NCBI RefSeq assembly: GCF_018131075.1
Contig: NZ_JAFCLS010000005.1
Location: 1-64,000, forward strand
Reading direction: 5' to 3'
Source of the DNA: Bradyrhizobium sp. JYMT SZCCT0428
GTDB taxonomy: Bacteria > Pseudomonadota > Alphaproteobacteria > Rhizobiales > Xanthobacteraceae
Length of the DNA stretch: 64,000 nt
Part shown: piece after piece, positions 8,660 to 16,907 of the stretch
How the letters are laid out: each line of letters opens with the position of its first letter
Numbering within the stretch: the stretch's first letter is position 1
Program-made: the position numbers and the translations under genes
The notes under the pieces: model-generated
What the model was told of the DNA's origin: nothing
The model's database searches: none
The model's input: only the letters and a program-made list of their open reading frames with translations

Positions 8660-10309
8660 TCATCCGGCCTTCTGAACCGGCCGCTTCTTCAGCGCTCGTG
8701 TATCGACGCACTGATCAGAACCGATCGTCGCGGCGATCAGTTCCTTGAGCGCGCCGCGCTGGATCTTCTGCGTCGAGGTCAGCGGCAGCGCGGACACGAA
8801 CGCGACATAGCCGGGCGCCTTGTAATAGGCGAGGCGGCTCAAGCTCCATGCGACGAGATCAGCCGCGATCTTGTTGCGTGATGCGGCGTCCGGTGCAGGT
8901 CCCTCGCTCACCACGCAGGCGAAGACCTCGTCGCCCCGCACCGGGTCCGGGGCAGGCGCCACCGCAACCTGCCTCACGGCGGGGTGCTGCATCAGCACGC
9001 TCTCGACTTCGACCGCCGAGATATTCTCGCCGGAGCGGCGGATCACGTTCTTCTTGCGGTCGACAAAATGAAACGCCCCATCCGGTCCACGCCGCACCAC
9101 GTCGCCGGTGTGAAACCAGCCGCCATCCCAGGCCTCCGCGGTGGCCTCGGGGTCCTTGAGATACTCGCGGAAAAAGCCGTAGCGCGGCGCCGCGCCGGCA
9201 TGGCGCACCAGAAGTTCGCCGGGCTCGTCGACGCCGGCGTCTGCGCCACTATCAGTAACGATGCGGGCCTCGAGTTCGGATCCGAGGCGGCCGAAGCAGC
9301 TTGTGCCGGTGTGGCGCGGCTCCTGGGAGGCGACGACGACGGCGCCAGCCCCGGTCTCGGTCATTGCCCAGGCCTCGACCAGCGGAAAGCCGAACCGCGC
9401 CTCAAACGGATCGTGCAGCGCCTTGTCGACACCGGCGCCAAAACCGAAGCGCACGCCATGGCGCTTGTCGTCCGCGCTTTCGGGCGCGCCCATCAGCATC
9501 GGCGGCATCACGCCGAGATAATGCACGATGGTGGCGCGGCTATCCTTGACGCTGGCCCACCAGCTCTTGGGGTGGAAACGGTCGAGCACGATCAGGCAGC
9601 CGCCGGTGGTCACCATCGCCATCGCGGAATAGGCCATCGCATTCATGTGGAATACCGGCAGCGGCGTGAGCATCCGTTCGGAGCCATGGTTCAGCGCGAT
9701 CAAGCCGCCGACCGTGGCGTACCAATGTCCGGCATAGAGAAAATACTCGTTCGGCAGCACGCAGCCTTTGGGCCGGCCGGTGGTGCCGGACGTGTAGAGC
9801 AGGGCGCACTCGCTGTCGCGATCGGGCGTGCCCGGCTGTGGCGCCGAGGCGTGGATCGCCGCCGGTTCGGCATCCGGTCCAACGACGGGAATGTTGCAGC
9901 CGATCGCCTTGGCGGCGGCCGCGACATCGTCCTGACGCTGTGGGATCACGACCGCCGCGACGATCTCGGAATGGCCGATCAGTTCCAGTTCGGCTGCGCG
10001 CATGTCCGGATTGATGGGCACCAGCGACACGCCGAGCGCATTGAGTGCAAACCAATGCAGGAAGAAGCCCGGGCGATTCTCCATGAGAATACCGACCCGA
10101 TGGCCGCGGCCGTAGCCCTTGGCGCGATAGGCATCGGTCAGCGCGCTGATCCGCGCCAACCCGTCACCATAGCTGATCTCGCCGGTCGCAATGCCATAGG
10201 CCTGCGCTGTCTCGGGCAGTACCGCGAGAAACGGCTTGTCCCCGTGGCTCGCCGCGGCGCGTGTAAACGCCTCGAAGACGGTTGCGGGAGACTCGATCGG
10301 GAGCTGCAT
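8660..10309 (-). CDS. AMP-forming acyl-CoA synthetase (first of two in the cluster)
   Basis: The 549-residue ANL-superfamily enzyme has the AMP-binding P-loop LLYTSGTTGRPKG, the A5-type motif WAMTETG and the hinge/C-terminal motif FVDRKKNVIRRSGENIS. The ATG at 10309 with a GAGACGG ribosome site is preferred over a longer frame that would run into the oxygenase beta gene. It sits directly after the Rieske oxygenase subunits, so its substrate is probably an aromatic acid made in this pathway. Anthranilate or a dioxindole-acetate are the candidates. The family is certain and the substrate inferred. Confidence 0.85.
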   Translation of the reverse strand: MQLPIESPATVFEAFTRAAASHGDKPFLAVLPETAQAYGIATGEISYGDGLARISALTDAYRAKGYGRGHRVGILMENRPGFFLHWFALNALGVSLVPINPDMRAAELELIGHSEIVAAVVIPQRQDDVAAAAKAIGCNIPVVGPDAEPAAIHASAPQPGTPDRDSECALLYTSGTTGRPKGCVLPNEYFLYAGHWYATVGGLIALNHGSERMLTPLPVFHMNAMAYSAMAMVTTGGCLIVLDRFHPKSWWASVKDSRATIVHYLGVMPPMLMGAPESADDKRHGVRFGFGAGVDKALHDPFEARFGFPLVEAWAMTETGAGAVVVASQEPRHTGTSCFGRLGSELEARIVTDSGADAGVDEPGELLVRHAGAAPRYGFFREYLKDPEATAEAWDGGWFHTGDVVRRGPDGAFHFVDRKKNVIRRSGENISAVEVESVLMQHPAVRQVAVAPAPDPVRGDEVFACVVSEGPAPDAASRNKIAADLVAWSLSRLAYYKAPGYVAFVSALPLTSTQKIQRGALKELIAATIGSDQCVDTRALKKRPVQKAG

Positions 10310-10316
10310 CACCGTC

Positions 10317-10799
10317 TCACATGAACAACTGGATGTTGCCGAAGGCGGCATCGCAATTGACGATGTCGACCCGCTTCAGCTTGATCTTGAGCGCGCCGTC
10401 GACCACGGCCAGGGTGTGCGTTGCCCAGGCCGCGTAGAGATCCTGCTGGTCGAGGCGCGTCTCGACATAATGCATCGGCGTCCACGTAACATATTCGTTG
10501 GTCGCCTCGTTGCGGCTGTCGACCTGCGGCGTCTGCAGCACATGATGGCAGCGGCTCTTCGGCTTCTGCGAGAAGGTGCGGTTGCCCTTGAGCCGCTCGA
10601 CGCGGATCTTGAGCAGCAGCTTGTCCTCGTACATCAGCGACGTCGTCAGCCGCGGATCAGTCTGGCCCCATTCGAGCGGCATCCAGTAAAAACCATCCTC
10701 GGCGAACAGATCGAGCCATTCCTCAAAACGATGCTGGTCGATCAATCGGGTTTCGCGAATGACGAAATCGATCAATTGCTGGTCGGTGGGCGCGGTCAT
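10317..10799 (-). CDS. Aromatic-ring-hydroxylating oxygenase, small (beta) subunit
   Basis: The 160-residue protein has the cone-shaped alpha+beta (NTF2-like) fold of ring-hydroxylating oxygenase small subunits: EEWLDLFAEDGFYWMPLEW near the N-terminus and RVDIVNCDAAFGNIQLFM at the end. A longer frame would overlap the alpha gene by about 58 bases. The ATG at 10799, eight bases after the alpha stop, is preferred. It should form an alpha3beta3 oxygenase with the product of 10808-12121. By context it corresponds to IadE of auxin-degradation (iad-type) clusters. Confidence 0.88.
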   Translation of the reverse strand: MTAPTDQQLIDFVIRETRLIDQHRFEEWLDLFAEDGFYWMPLEWGQTDPRLTTSLMYEDKLLLKIRVERLKGNRTFSQKPKSRCHHVLQTPQVDSRNEATNEYVTWTPMHYVETRLDQQDLYAAWATHTLAVVDGALKIKLKRVDIVNCDAAFGNIQLFM

Positions 10800-10807
10800 G
10801 GCAGCAC

Positions 10808-12121
10808 TCACATCGACATCGTCATGAATTTCGACCAGGCGCGGAACTGGTTCCGCATCTGCCATTCAGTGGTGCCGTTGGTGACGGCCGTCGTGTCCGG
10901 AACTTCGGAAGGATCATAGAGGCGCTGCAGATTGACCCATTGATTGGCGTCAACATGCAGGCCTTCCTGGGCGCGTTCGTACATTTCGAGATCGTCATGG
11001 CCGACCACAGAAGTGGGGGCGTTGATCAGCCGGTTATACATCAAGGTGCGTTCCAGCAGCATGTCCGGCGCATCGACCAGGCGGAAGGTCCAGCTTTCCA
11101 CCAGCGTCTTGTTGGCCGCGATCGGCTTGAACACGCGCACCAGCTGGATCGGCCCCTTGATCATGATGTTGGGAAAATACACCGTGTTGTGGCGGTTCTC
11201 ATCGAGGATCGCCTTGGCGCGTTCCTCGCCATGGGCAGCCGCCATCTTCTCGAAATAGCCGGGCACCGCGGAATAGTCGGAATGGATCGAGTGATGCACG
11301 CCGGTATGGCCGTGACCATTGGGCCAGACGCGGATGCCCATGTTCTCGAAGAACTCGTAAGGCGCCATGAAGGGCGCGTAGATCTCCACTGCCATCGGCT
11401 TCTTGGCGCCGGGGGGAGCATTCTTCCACACCTCGATCGCGGTGCCGGCCGACGATTCATGCGCGACCATGGGATGGCAGGTGTCGGTCTGGTTCTCGAC
11501 CAGCATTTTCCAGTTGCAATTGTGCATGTAGCGCAGCACGCCGCCGGCGACTTCGAGCCGGCCGGCAGGGGAACGGTCGACCATGTTGTCAAAACTCGAC
11601 AGGCTGTCGCCGAAAAATTCCTCGAAGCCGGGGCCGACATCGTTGAGTTTTGCAAATACGAAGCCGCGATAGTTATGCACGTGTTTGACCGGGCTCATGC
11701 CACGCCCAGCATGGCTCTGTTCGACGCCGGTGTTCTCGTAACCCTTCTTCAGGGGGATCGCGAGCAGCGAACCGTCGGTCTTGAAACTCCAGGCGTGATA
11801 GGGGCAGCGGAAGAATTTTCCGGTGTTGCCGCAGGATTCGGTGGTGATGCGGGTGCCCTTGTGCGGGCAGCGATTGTGCAGCACCTTCACGGTGTTGTCG
11901 GTGTGGCGCACCATCAGGATCGGCTGGGTGCCGATAGTGGTGCCGTAATAGTCGCCCGGTTTCGCGACCTGGCTGTCATGGCCGACATAGGCCCAGGTGT
12001 TGGCGAAGACATGCTCCATTTCGAGCTGGAACACCTCTTCGTCGATATAGACGTCGCGATGAACCTCGGTCTCGCGCACGAGGCCTTTGATTGCTTCGAG
12101 ATTTCCGCGATATCTGGCCAT
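10808..12121 (-). CDS. Rieske non-heme iron aromatic-ring-hydroxylating oxygenase, alpha subunit
   Basis: The 437-residue catalytic subunit carries the Rieske [2Fe-2S] ligands Cys85-x-His87 and Cys106-x2-His109 (RCPHKG and RCPYHAW). The mononuclear iron site follows with bridging Asp213 and ligands His216 and His221 (DTCHPMVAH). An AGGAGG site five bases before the ATG at 12121 decides the start over the upstream in-frame ATG at 12142. The three-component system is completed by the beta subunit and the reductase on either side. I infer indole-3-acetate as substrate, as for IadDE of Variovorax, from the neighbouring isatin-hydrolase-like, aldolase-like and Ior-like genes. Confidence 0.92.
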   Translation of the reverse strand: MARYRGNLEAIKGLVRETEVHRDVYIDEEVFQLEMEHVFANTWAYVGHDSQVAKPGDYYGTTIGTQPILMVRHTDNTVKVLHNRCPHKGTRITTESCGNTGKFFRCPYHAWSFKTDGSLLAIPLKKGYENTGVEQSHAGRGMSPVKHVHNYRGFVFAKLNDVGPGFEEFFGDSLSSFDNMVDRSPAGRLEVAGGVLRYMHNCNWKMLVENQTDTCHPMVAHESSAGTAIEVWKNAPPGAKKPMAVEIYAPFMAPYEFFENMGIRVWPNGHGHTGVHHSIHSDYSAVPGYFEKMAAAHGEERAKAILDENRHNTVYFPNIMIKGPIQLVRVFKPIAANKTLVESWTFRLVDAPDMLLERTLMYNRLINAPTSVVGHDDLEMYERAQEGLHVDANQWVNLQRLYDPSEVPDTTAVTNGTTEWQMRNQFRAWSKFMTMSM

Positions 12122-12138
12122 CAACACCTCCTCAGGAA

Positions 12139-13101
12139 TCAAAGATCGAGCACGAGCCGCGGGCTTTTCGACCGCGAGACGCAGATTTGCATGAGTTTGC
12201 CGGCCGCTTTCTCGGCATCGGTCAGGATGTAGTCGCGATGGTCAGGCGTGCCCTCGATTACGCTGACCTGGCAGATGCCGCAATCGCCGCGCTGGCAATC
12301 ATGCATGGGATCTTCACCCGCTTCGATCAGCACGGCGAGAATGGTCTTGTCGGGTGGAATAAGGAAGGTCTTGCCGGAACTGTTCAGCACCACTTCGAAC
12401 GGCTGGTCACCGGCGAGGGGGGCGGCGGTGGCAAAAATCTCGAACCGCAGGCGACCGTCGGCCCAGCCGAGGTCCTTGGCGCTCTGGATTGCCGTATCGA
12501 TCATCGGCTTGGGTCCGCAGACATACAGCGGTTCATCAGAGGTCAGCGAGGTCATCAGGCCTTTGACGTCGAAGATGCCCGCCGTGTCGTCGGTGTGAAC
12601 GCTCAAATGCTCGCCGCACAGCGCCTCGCTTTCGCTAAGAAAGGCAAGCTGGTCGCGCGAACGGCTGGCATAGATGAAGCGGTAGGGATGCTTGCTGGCG
12701 GCGAGCGTCGTTGCCATCGAGAGCACGGGCGTCACCCCGATGCCACCGGCAAGCAGCACGATGGGTTTCGACGCCGGCTCCAGCGGAAAATTATTCCGGG
12801 GTGCCGCGACTGAGAGAACGTCGCCGACCTTGAGCGCGTGCATGAATTGGGAGCCGCCCTGGCTCGGCTGTTCCAGCCGCACGCCGAGACGGTAGGCGTG
12901 CGGGCGCGTGGTCGCTGCCGGATCGAGCGAGGTGTTGATCAGCGAGTAGGAGCGTTCGCCGCCATCGGGCAGGCGTACTTTGACATGCGCGCCGGCCTCC
13001 CAGGAGGGCAGCGGCTCGCCGTGCGGACGGGCGAGCATGATCGCGCGGATCAAGGCGGTCTCCGCCTGGATATCGGTCACGGTGAGGTCGAACTGGTCCA
13101 T
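12139..13101 (-). CDS. Oxygenase reductase (PDR/VanB type: FMN, NAD and plant-type [2Fe-2S])
   Basis: The 320-residue protein has an N-terminal flavin domain (SYSLINTSL), an NAD-binding domain (VLLAGGIGVTPVLSMA) and a C-terminal plant-type ferredoxin with Cys ligands in HDCQRGDCGICQVS plus a Cys near the end (LMQICVSRS). It would pass electrons from NAD(P)H to the Rieske oxygenase next to it. A GTG at 13113 overlapping the upstream stop (GTGA) is an alternative start. The ATG at 13101 is given because it opens the conserved sequence. Confidence 0.9.
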   Translation of the reverse strand: MDQFDLTVTDIQAETALIRAIMLARPHGEPLPSWEAGAHVKVRLPDGGERSYSLINTSLDPAATTRPHAYRLGVRLEQPSQGGSQFMHALKVGDVLSVAAPRNNFPLEPASKPIVLLAGGIGVTPVLSMATTLAASKHPYRFIYASRSRDQLAFLSESEALCGEHLSVHTDDTAGIFDVKGLMTSLTSDEPLYVCGPKPMIDTAIQSAKDLGWADGRLRFEIFATAAPLAGDQPFEVVLNSSGKTFLIPPDKTILAVLIEAGEDPMHDCQRGDCGICQVSVIEGTPDHRDYILTDAEKAAGKLMQICVSRSKSPRLVLDL

Positions 13102-13109
13102 CGTATCAA

Positions 13110-14660
13110 TCACAGAAAGGTTTCAACCGTGGCAAGCGCGCCGTCGAGCGCCTTGCCCTCTTCATCGGCGAGTGCCGCCTTGCAAAGGCGGCGCAGCCAT
13201 TGGCCGCCATCAGCGCGACCGGCGAGACGCGGTGCAACCGCGATCACCCTGTCGAATTTCGAGGCGCCGCGCGCGTGGGTGTCGGAATAGCCCTTCACCA
13301 GCCGGCGCGCCTCAAGAATGGCGACGGCGAGTTCGTAATCCTTTGCGGCGGTCGTGCGGGCGAGATCGAGCCAGGCGTCGCGATGCGCGACTTCGCGCTT
13401 GTGACGCAGCGCGCCGCGACGAAAGCGTTTCATGCCACCCAGCACGTACAGCGGTAGGAACCAGCGCACGGTACCGGTCTGCACGCGTCGTCCGCGATTG
13501 ACCACGCGATCGAGCGTCTTGCACAGGCCAGGCTTGCTTTCGAGCCAGAGGCCGAGGCCTGCGGGCAGCGTACCCAAAACTTCTTCCATGCGCGGATGCA
13601 TGAATTCGGTGGTGTAGACGAGCTGATCGGGTTTCGCGAGAACATCGCCGCGGACGCGTTCGAACCGGCTTGCGCGGGTCTTGAGGTCGGCAACGCGGAT
13701 GACGTCATCATAGGCCATGGCCACGGCGACGTGTTTTGCCGCCGCCCGCGTCAACGCAGGATCGCTGCCTTGTTCCAGGCGCCTAAAGCCTGCGACGAGA
13801 TCGAGGTATTCCCGGCCATAGCCGACGTCCTGAAAATCGACGACCTTGCGCAAGCCTGCGGCGATGATGCCGTGCAGGGGCGCGGGGAAAGTCGTGCTTG
13901 CGTCGGCGACGAGTGCATCGAAGGCTGCGTCGCCGATTGGTGCGAGCGCCGGATACAGCTTGCCGGCTGAAGCCGGCTTGGGCGGCGTGGGCGGTGTCGC
14001 GGATGCGGCATCCGCCTGCGTGCGCTCAAAACCCGCCGCGAACGCGCGCAGGCTCGGCTCGATGCCGATGCCGGCGGCGCGGATCGTCGCTTCATAGGCC
14101 TCGCGGCCGAACGGGAGCGAGTCGCTGCCGGCGAGTGCGCCGAACAACACGGCCGAGATGGCGCTGCCGGTGCTGTCGGCGAGCGTGGCCATGTCGAAAG
14201 CGACAAAACGTTTCGCTGCGGCCTCTGCGGCCTCATAGACCTTGCTGGAATCGCTGATGCCGTCGCCGGGCACCAGCTTTTCCTGGATCGCGAACGAACG
14301 ATGCGACGAGGCGATCAGCGTGGTCTTGTCTGGTGTGACGAGGCCGCGCTGGATGGCGCGGCCGGCCTCCATCAGTTCGGCGCCGACCACGACGTCGACT
14401 TCGCCCGGCACCGGCATCAGCGACAGAACCGGATAGGCGGCATCGGCGCGGGCAGGGATCATCTCGACATAATAGATGGTCGCGCCGGTGCGCTGGGCGA
14501 CGCCGGGCACCGAGGTGGACTGCGCGATCCAGTTCTGGCTTTCCGCCAGCGCCACGATCCAGTCGACCAGCACGCCGCCGCCCTGGCCGCCCATCGCGAG
14601 CACGGCGATCGAAAGCGGTCGGGTCAGGTCGATGGCGGGGGGCTGCAGCATGATGTTCAT
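13110..14660 (-). CDS. Indolepyruvate oxidoreductase subunit B family protein, long form with extra C-terminal domain
   Basis: The 516-residue protein begins with the 2-oxoacid:ferredoxin oxidoreductase gamma-type domain (VLAMGGQGGGVLVDWI and GVAQRTGATIYYVEM, residues 15-210). An Ala/Pro-rich linker at about 222-235 and a roughly 280-residue C-terminal domain (DUF6537-like) follow. It forms a complex with the thiamin-diphosphate subunit encoded at 14673. Such pairs oxidatively decarboxylate aryl 2-oxoacids with CoA and ferredoxin. Isatinate (2-aminophenylglyoxylate) is exactly such an acid, so I infer it as substrate. Ordinary IorB is only about 200 residues. Confidence 0.87.
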   Translation of the reverse strand: MNIMLQPPAIDLTRPLSIAVLAMGGQGGGVLVDWIVALAESQNWIAQSTSVPGVAQRTGATIYYVEMIPARADAAYPVLSLMPVPGEVDVVVGAELMEAGRAIQRGLVTPDKTTLIASSHRSFAIQEKLVPGDGISDSSKVYEAAEAAAKRFVAFDMATLADSTGSAISAVLFGALAGSDSLPFGREAYEATIRAAGIGIEPSLRAFAAGFERTQADAASATPPTPPKPASAGKLYPALAPIGDAAFDALVADASTTFPAPLHGIIAAGLRKVVDFQDVGYGREYLDLVAGFRRLEQGSDPALTRAAAKHVAVAMAYDDVIRVADLKTRASRFERVRGDVLAKPDQLVYTTEFMHPRMEEVLGTLPAGLGLWLESKPGLCKTLDRVVNRGRRVQTGTVRWFLPLYVLGGMKRFRRGALRHKREVAHRDAWLDLARTTAAKDYELAVAILEARRLVKGYSDTHARGASKFDRVIAVAPRLAGRADGGQWLRRLCKAALADEEGKALDGALATVETFL

Positions 14661-14672
14661 CCGGTCGTGCCC

Positions 14673-16823
14673 TCAAACCAGCGCGAGACGGCGACGGTCG
14701 CGGCGTCGCTGCAGGAAGCCGATGATGCCGCCACGAAGCTTCGCCATGAACTGATCGATGCCGGTCGGGTTGTGGATGATGTCGGCACGGTAGAATGACG
14801 GGCATAGCACGGCGGCCTCGGCCACCTCGCCGCAATTGCCGCAGCCGACGCAGCTATTATCGATCGCGGCGACCGGATCGTCCTTCAGCGGATCGCTGGT
14901 GTGCTTCACCGAAAGCGAGGGGCAACCGGACAGCCGGATACAGGCATGGTCACCGGTGCAGACGTCCTCGTCGACGCCAAAGCGCTCGCGCACGACGCGC
15001 TCGCCACCCTTCACGGCCTTATTGAACAGCGGTTTGATCCGGCGCTGCTTGTTCAGCATGCATTCGGAGGAGGCGACGATGATCTTCGGTCCCTTCTCGG
15101 TGCTGGTGAGGGCTTCCTTCAACGTGTCGCGCATTTTGGTGACGTCGGAGGTGCGGTCGATCTGGCGCACCCATTTGGCGCCGATGCCTTTGACCGCCTC
15201 CGTGATCGGGTGATTGGTCGAGCGCGATTTGTTGTCGGCGCGGGACGACAGGATGTCCTGGCCGCCGGTTGCCGAGGTATAATGGTTGTCGACCACCAGG
15301 ATGACGCCGTCATGCTGGTTGTAGACGGCATTGCCGATGCCGCTGTTCAGGCCGTTGTGCCAGAAGCCGCCGTCACCCATGATCGAAATCGAGCGCTTGT
15401 CGGCCTTCACATTGAACGCGGACGCCGAGGCCGGGCCGAGGCCGTAGCCCATGGTCGTCGCTCCGATGTTAAACGGCGGCAGGATCGAGAACAAATGACA
15501 GCCGATATCGGCGGCGACATGATGCGGGCCGAGATCCTTTTCGACCAGTTTCATCGCCGCAAAGATCGGCCGCTCCGGGCAGCCGATGCAGAAGCCGGGC
15601 GGTCGCGCCGGCACCACTTCAGCCAGCGCCTTGATCTTGTCGTGCGCCAGGATCGACGGGTCGTTCGGTGCGCGGATATGGTCCGGCAGTACTTCGGGAG
15701 CGGCGGAGGTGAGGAATTTACGAACACCGGCCGCCATCACGGCTGCGGTATACTCGCCGCCGATCGGCAACTCGCCCTTGCCGTAGATTTTTGTGGGTAC
15801 ATCGGCCTTGCGCAGAATCTTGTGCAGGGCCTGTTCGATGTAGTCAGGCTGGCCCTCCTCGACCATCAGCACCGCGCGCTTCGATTGGCAGAAGTCGATC
15901 AGCTCGTCGTCGATCAAGGGGTAGGTCACGTTCATGACGTAGAGCGGGATGCGGGTGTTGCCCCAGACATCAGCCAGGCCAAAACCCTGCAGCGCGCGAA
16001 TGACGCCATTGTACATGCCGCCCTGCAGGATGATGCCGACGTCGTCTATGTCGCCCTCGAACACCTCGTTGAGCTTGCGCTCTTTTATGAAGGAAACCGC
16101 GGCCGGCCAGCGCTGCTCGATCTTTTCCTTCTCGTGCATGTAGGAGGCCGGCGGCAGCACGATACGGTTGGTGTCGCGGCGCGGATTTTCCAGCGCCTGC
16201 GCCATCGTGAACGCCGGCGGTTTGTTGTCCTTGGCGGCGAAGCGGCCATGGACGTGGCAGGAGCGGATGCGGACTTCGAGCATCACGGGTGTATTGGTCG
16301 CTTCCGATAGCTCGAATCCATCCTCGACCGCCTTGACGATGGATTCGAGGTTGGGGCGGGGATCGAGCAGCCAGATCTGGGATTTCATCGCAAAGGCGTG
16401 GCTGCGTTCCTGCATGATGGAGGAGCCTTCGCCGTAATCTTCGCCGATCACGATCAACGCGCCGCCCGTGACGCCGCCGGAGGCGAGATTGGACAGCGCG
16501 TCGGAGGCGACGTTGGTGCCGGCGGTCGATTTCCAGGTCACCGCGCCGCGGATTGGATACATCACGGAGGCGGAGAGCATCGCGGCTGCCGCCGCCTCGT
16601 TCGCCGAGGTTTCGAAGTGCACGCCGAGATCGCCGAGAATGTCCTGCGCGTCGGCCAAAACGTCCATCAGATGCGAGATCGGCGCGCCCTGGTAGCCGCC
16701 GACATAGCCGACGCCGGATTGCAGCAGCGCCTTGGTGATGGCCAGAATCCCCTCGCCATGGAAGGTATCTCCGTTGCCCAGTTTGAGGTCCTGGACTTCA
16801 CGGGCGAAAGAGCGTTCAGCCAT
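14673..16823 (-). CDS. iorA: Indolepyruvate ferredoxin oxidoreductase-like alpha subunit (TPP and 4Fe-4S)
   Basis: The 716-residue protein has an N-terminal pyrimidine-binding domain, a central thiamin-diphosphate domain (PGFCIGCPERP, MGDGGFWHNGLNSGIGNAVYN) and a C-terminal ferredoxin region with the cluster CVGCGNCGEVAEAAVLCP. An AAGGAA site precedes the ATG at 16823. The codons upstream of it to 16844 are not conserved-looking. It starts a promoter-separated part of the cluster (84-base gap at 16824-16907). Classical IorAB oxidises indolepyruvate to indoleacetyl-CoA in archaea. Here it more likely decarboxylates isatinate, or alternatively makes auxin precursors. Confidence 0.88.
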   Translation of the reverse strand: MAERSFAREVQDLKLGNGDTFHGEGILAITKALLQSGVGYVGGYQGAPISHLMDVLADAQDILGDLGVHFETSANEAAAAAMLSASVMYPIRGAVTWKSTAGTNVASDALSNLASGGVTGGALIVIGEDYGEGSSIMQERSHAFAMKSQIWLLDPRPNLESIVKAVEDGFELSEATNTPVMLEVRIRSCHVHGRFAAKDNKPPAFTMAQALENPRRDTNRIVLPPASYMHEKEKIEQRWPAAVSFIKERKLNEVFEGDIDDVGIILQGGMYNGVIRALQGFGLADVWGNTRIPLYVMNVTYPLIDDELIDFCQSKRAVLMVEEGQPDYIEQALHKILRKADVPTKIYGKGELPIGGEYTAAVMAAGVRKFLTSAAPEVLPDHIRAPNDPSILAHDKIKALAEVVPARPPGFCIGCPERPIFAAMKLVEKDLGPHHVAADIGCHLFSILPPFNIGATTMGYGLGPASASAFNVKADKRSISIMGDGGFWHNGLNSGIGNAVYNQHDGVILVVDNHYTSATGGQDILSSRADNKSRSTNHPITEAVKGIGAKWVRQIDRTSDVTKMRDTLKEALTSTEKGPKIIVASSECMLNKQRRIKPLFNKAVKGGERVVRERFGVDEDVCTGDHACIRLSGCPSLSVKHTSDPLKDDPVAAIDNSCVGCGNCGEVAEAAVLCPSFYRADIIHNPTGIDQFMAKLRGGIIGFLQRRRDRRRLALV

Positions 16824-16867
16824 GACGCATTTCCTTCGGCTCAAACGACGGCGGAAGATCGGTCAAA

Positions 16868-16896
16868 ATGCTAAACCGACATATTTTAAGTGTCAA
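16868..16896 (-). promoter_or_regulatory. Candidate sigma-70-type promoter for the iorA-oxygenase operon
   Basis: On the minus strand TTGACA (16896-16891) and TAGCAT (16873-16868) are separated by 17 bases, 45 bases before the iorA ATG. The spacer contains AAAATATGTC, related to the ATGTCTAAAA motif seen at 26049 and 30526. The region is sharply AT-rich. This supports a second transcription start inside the cluster. Confidence 0.5.
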
Positions 16897-16907
16897 ATAA
16901 TTATGCA

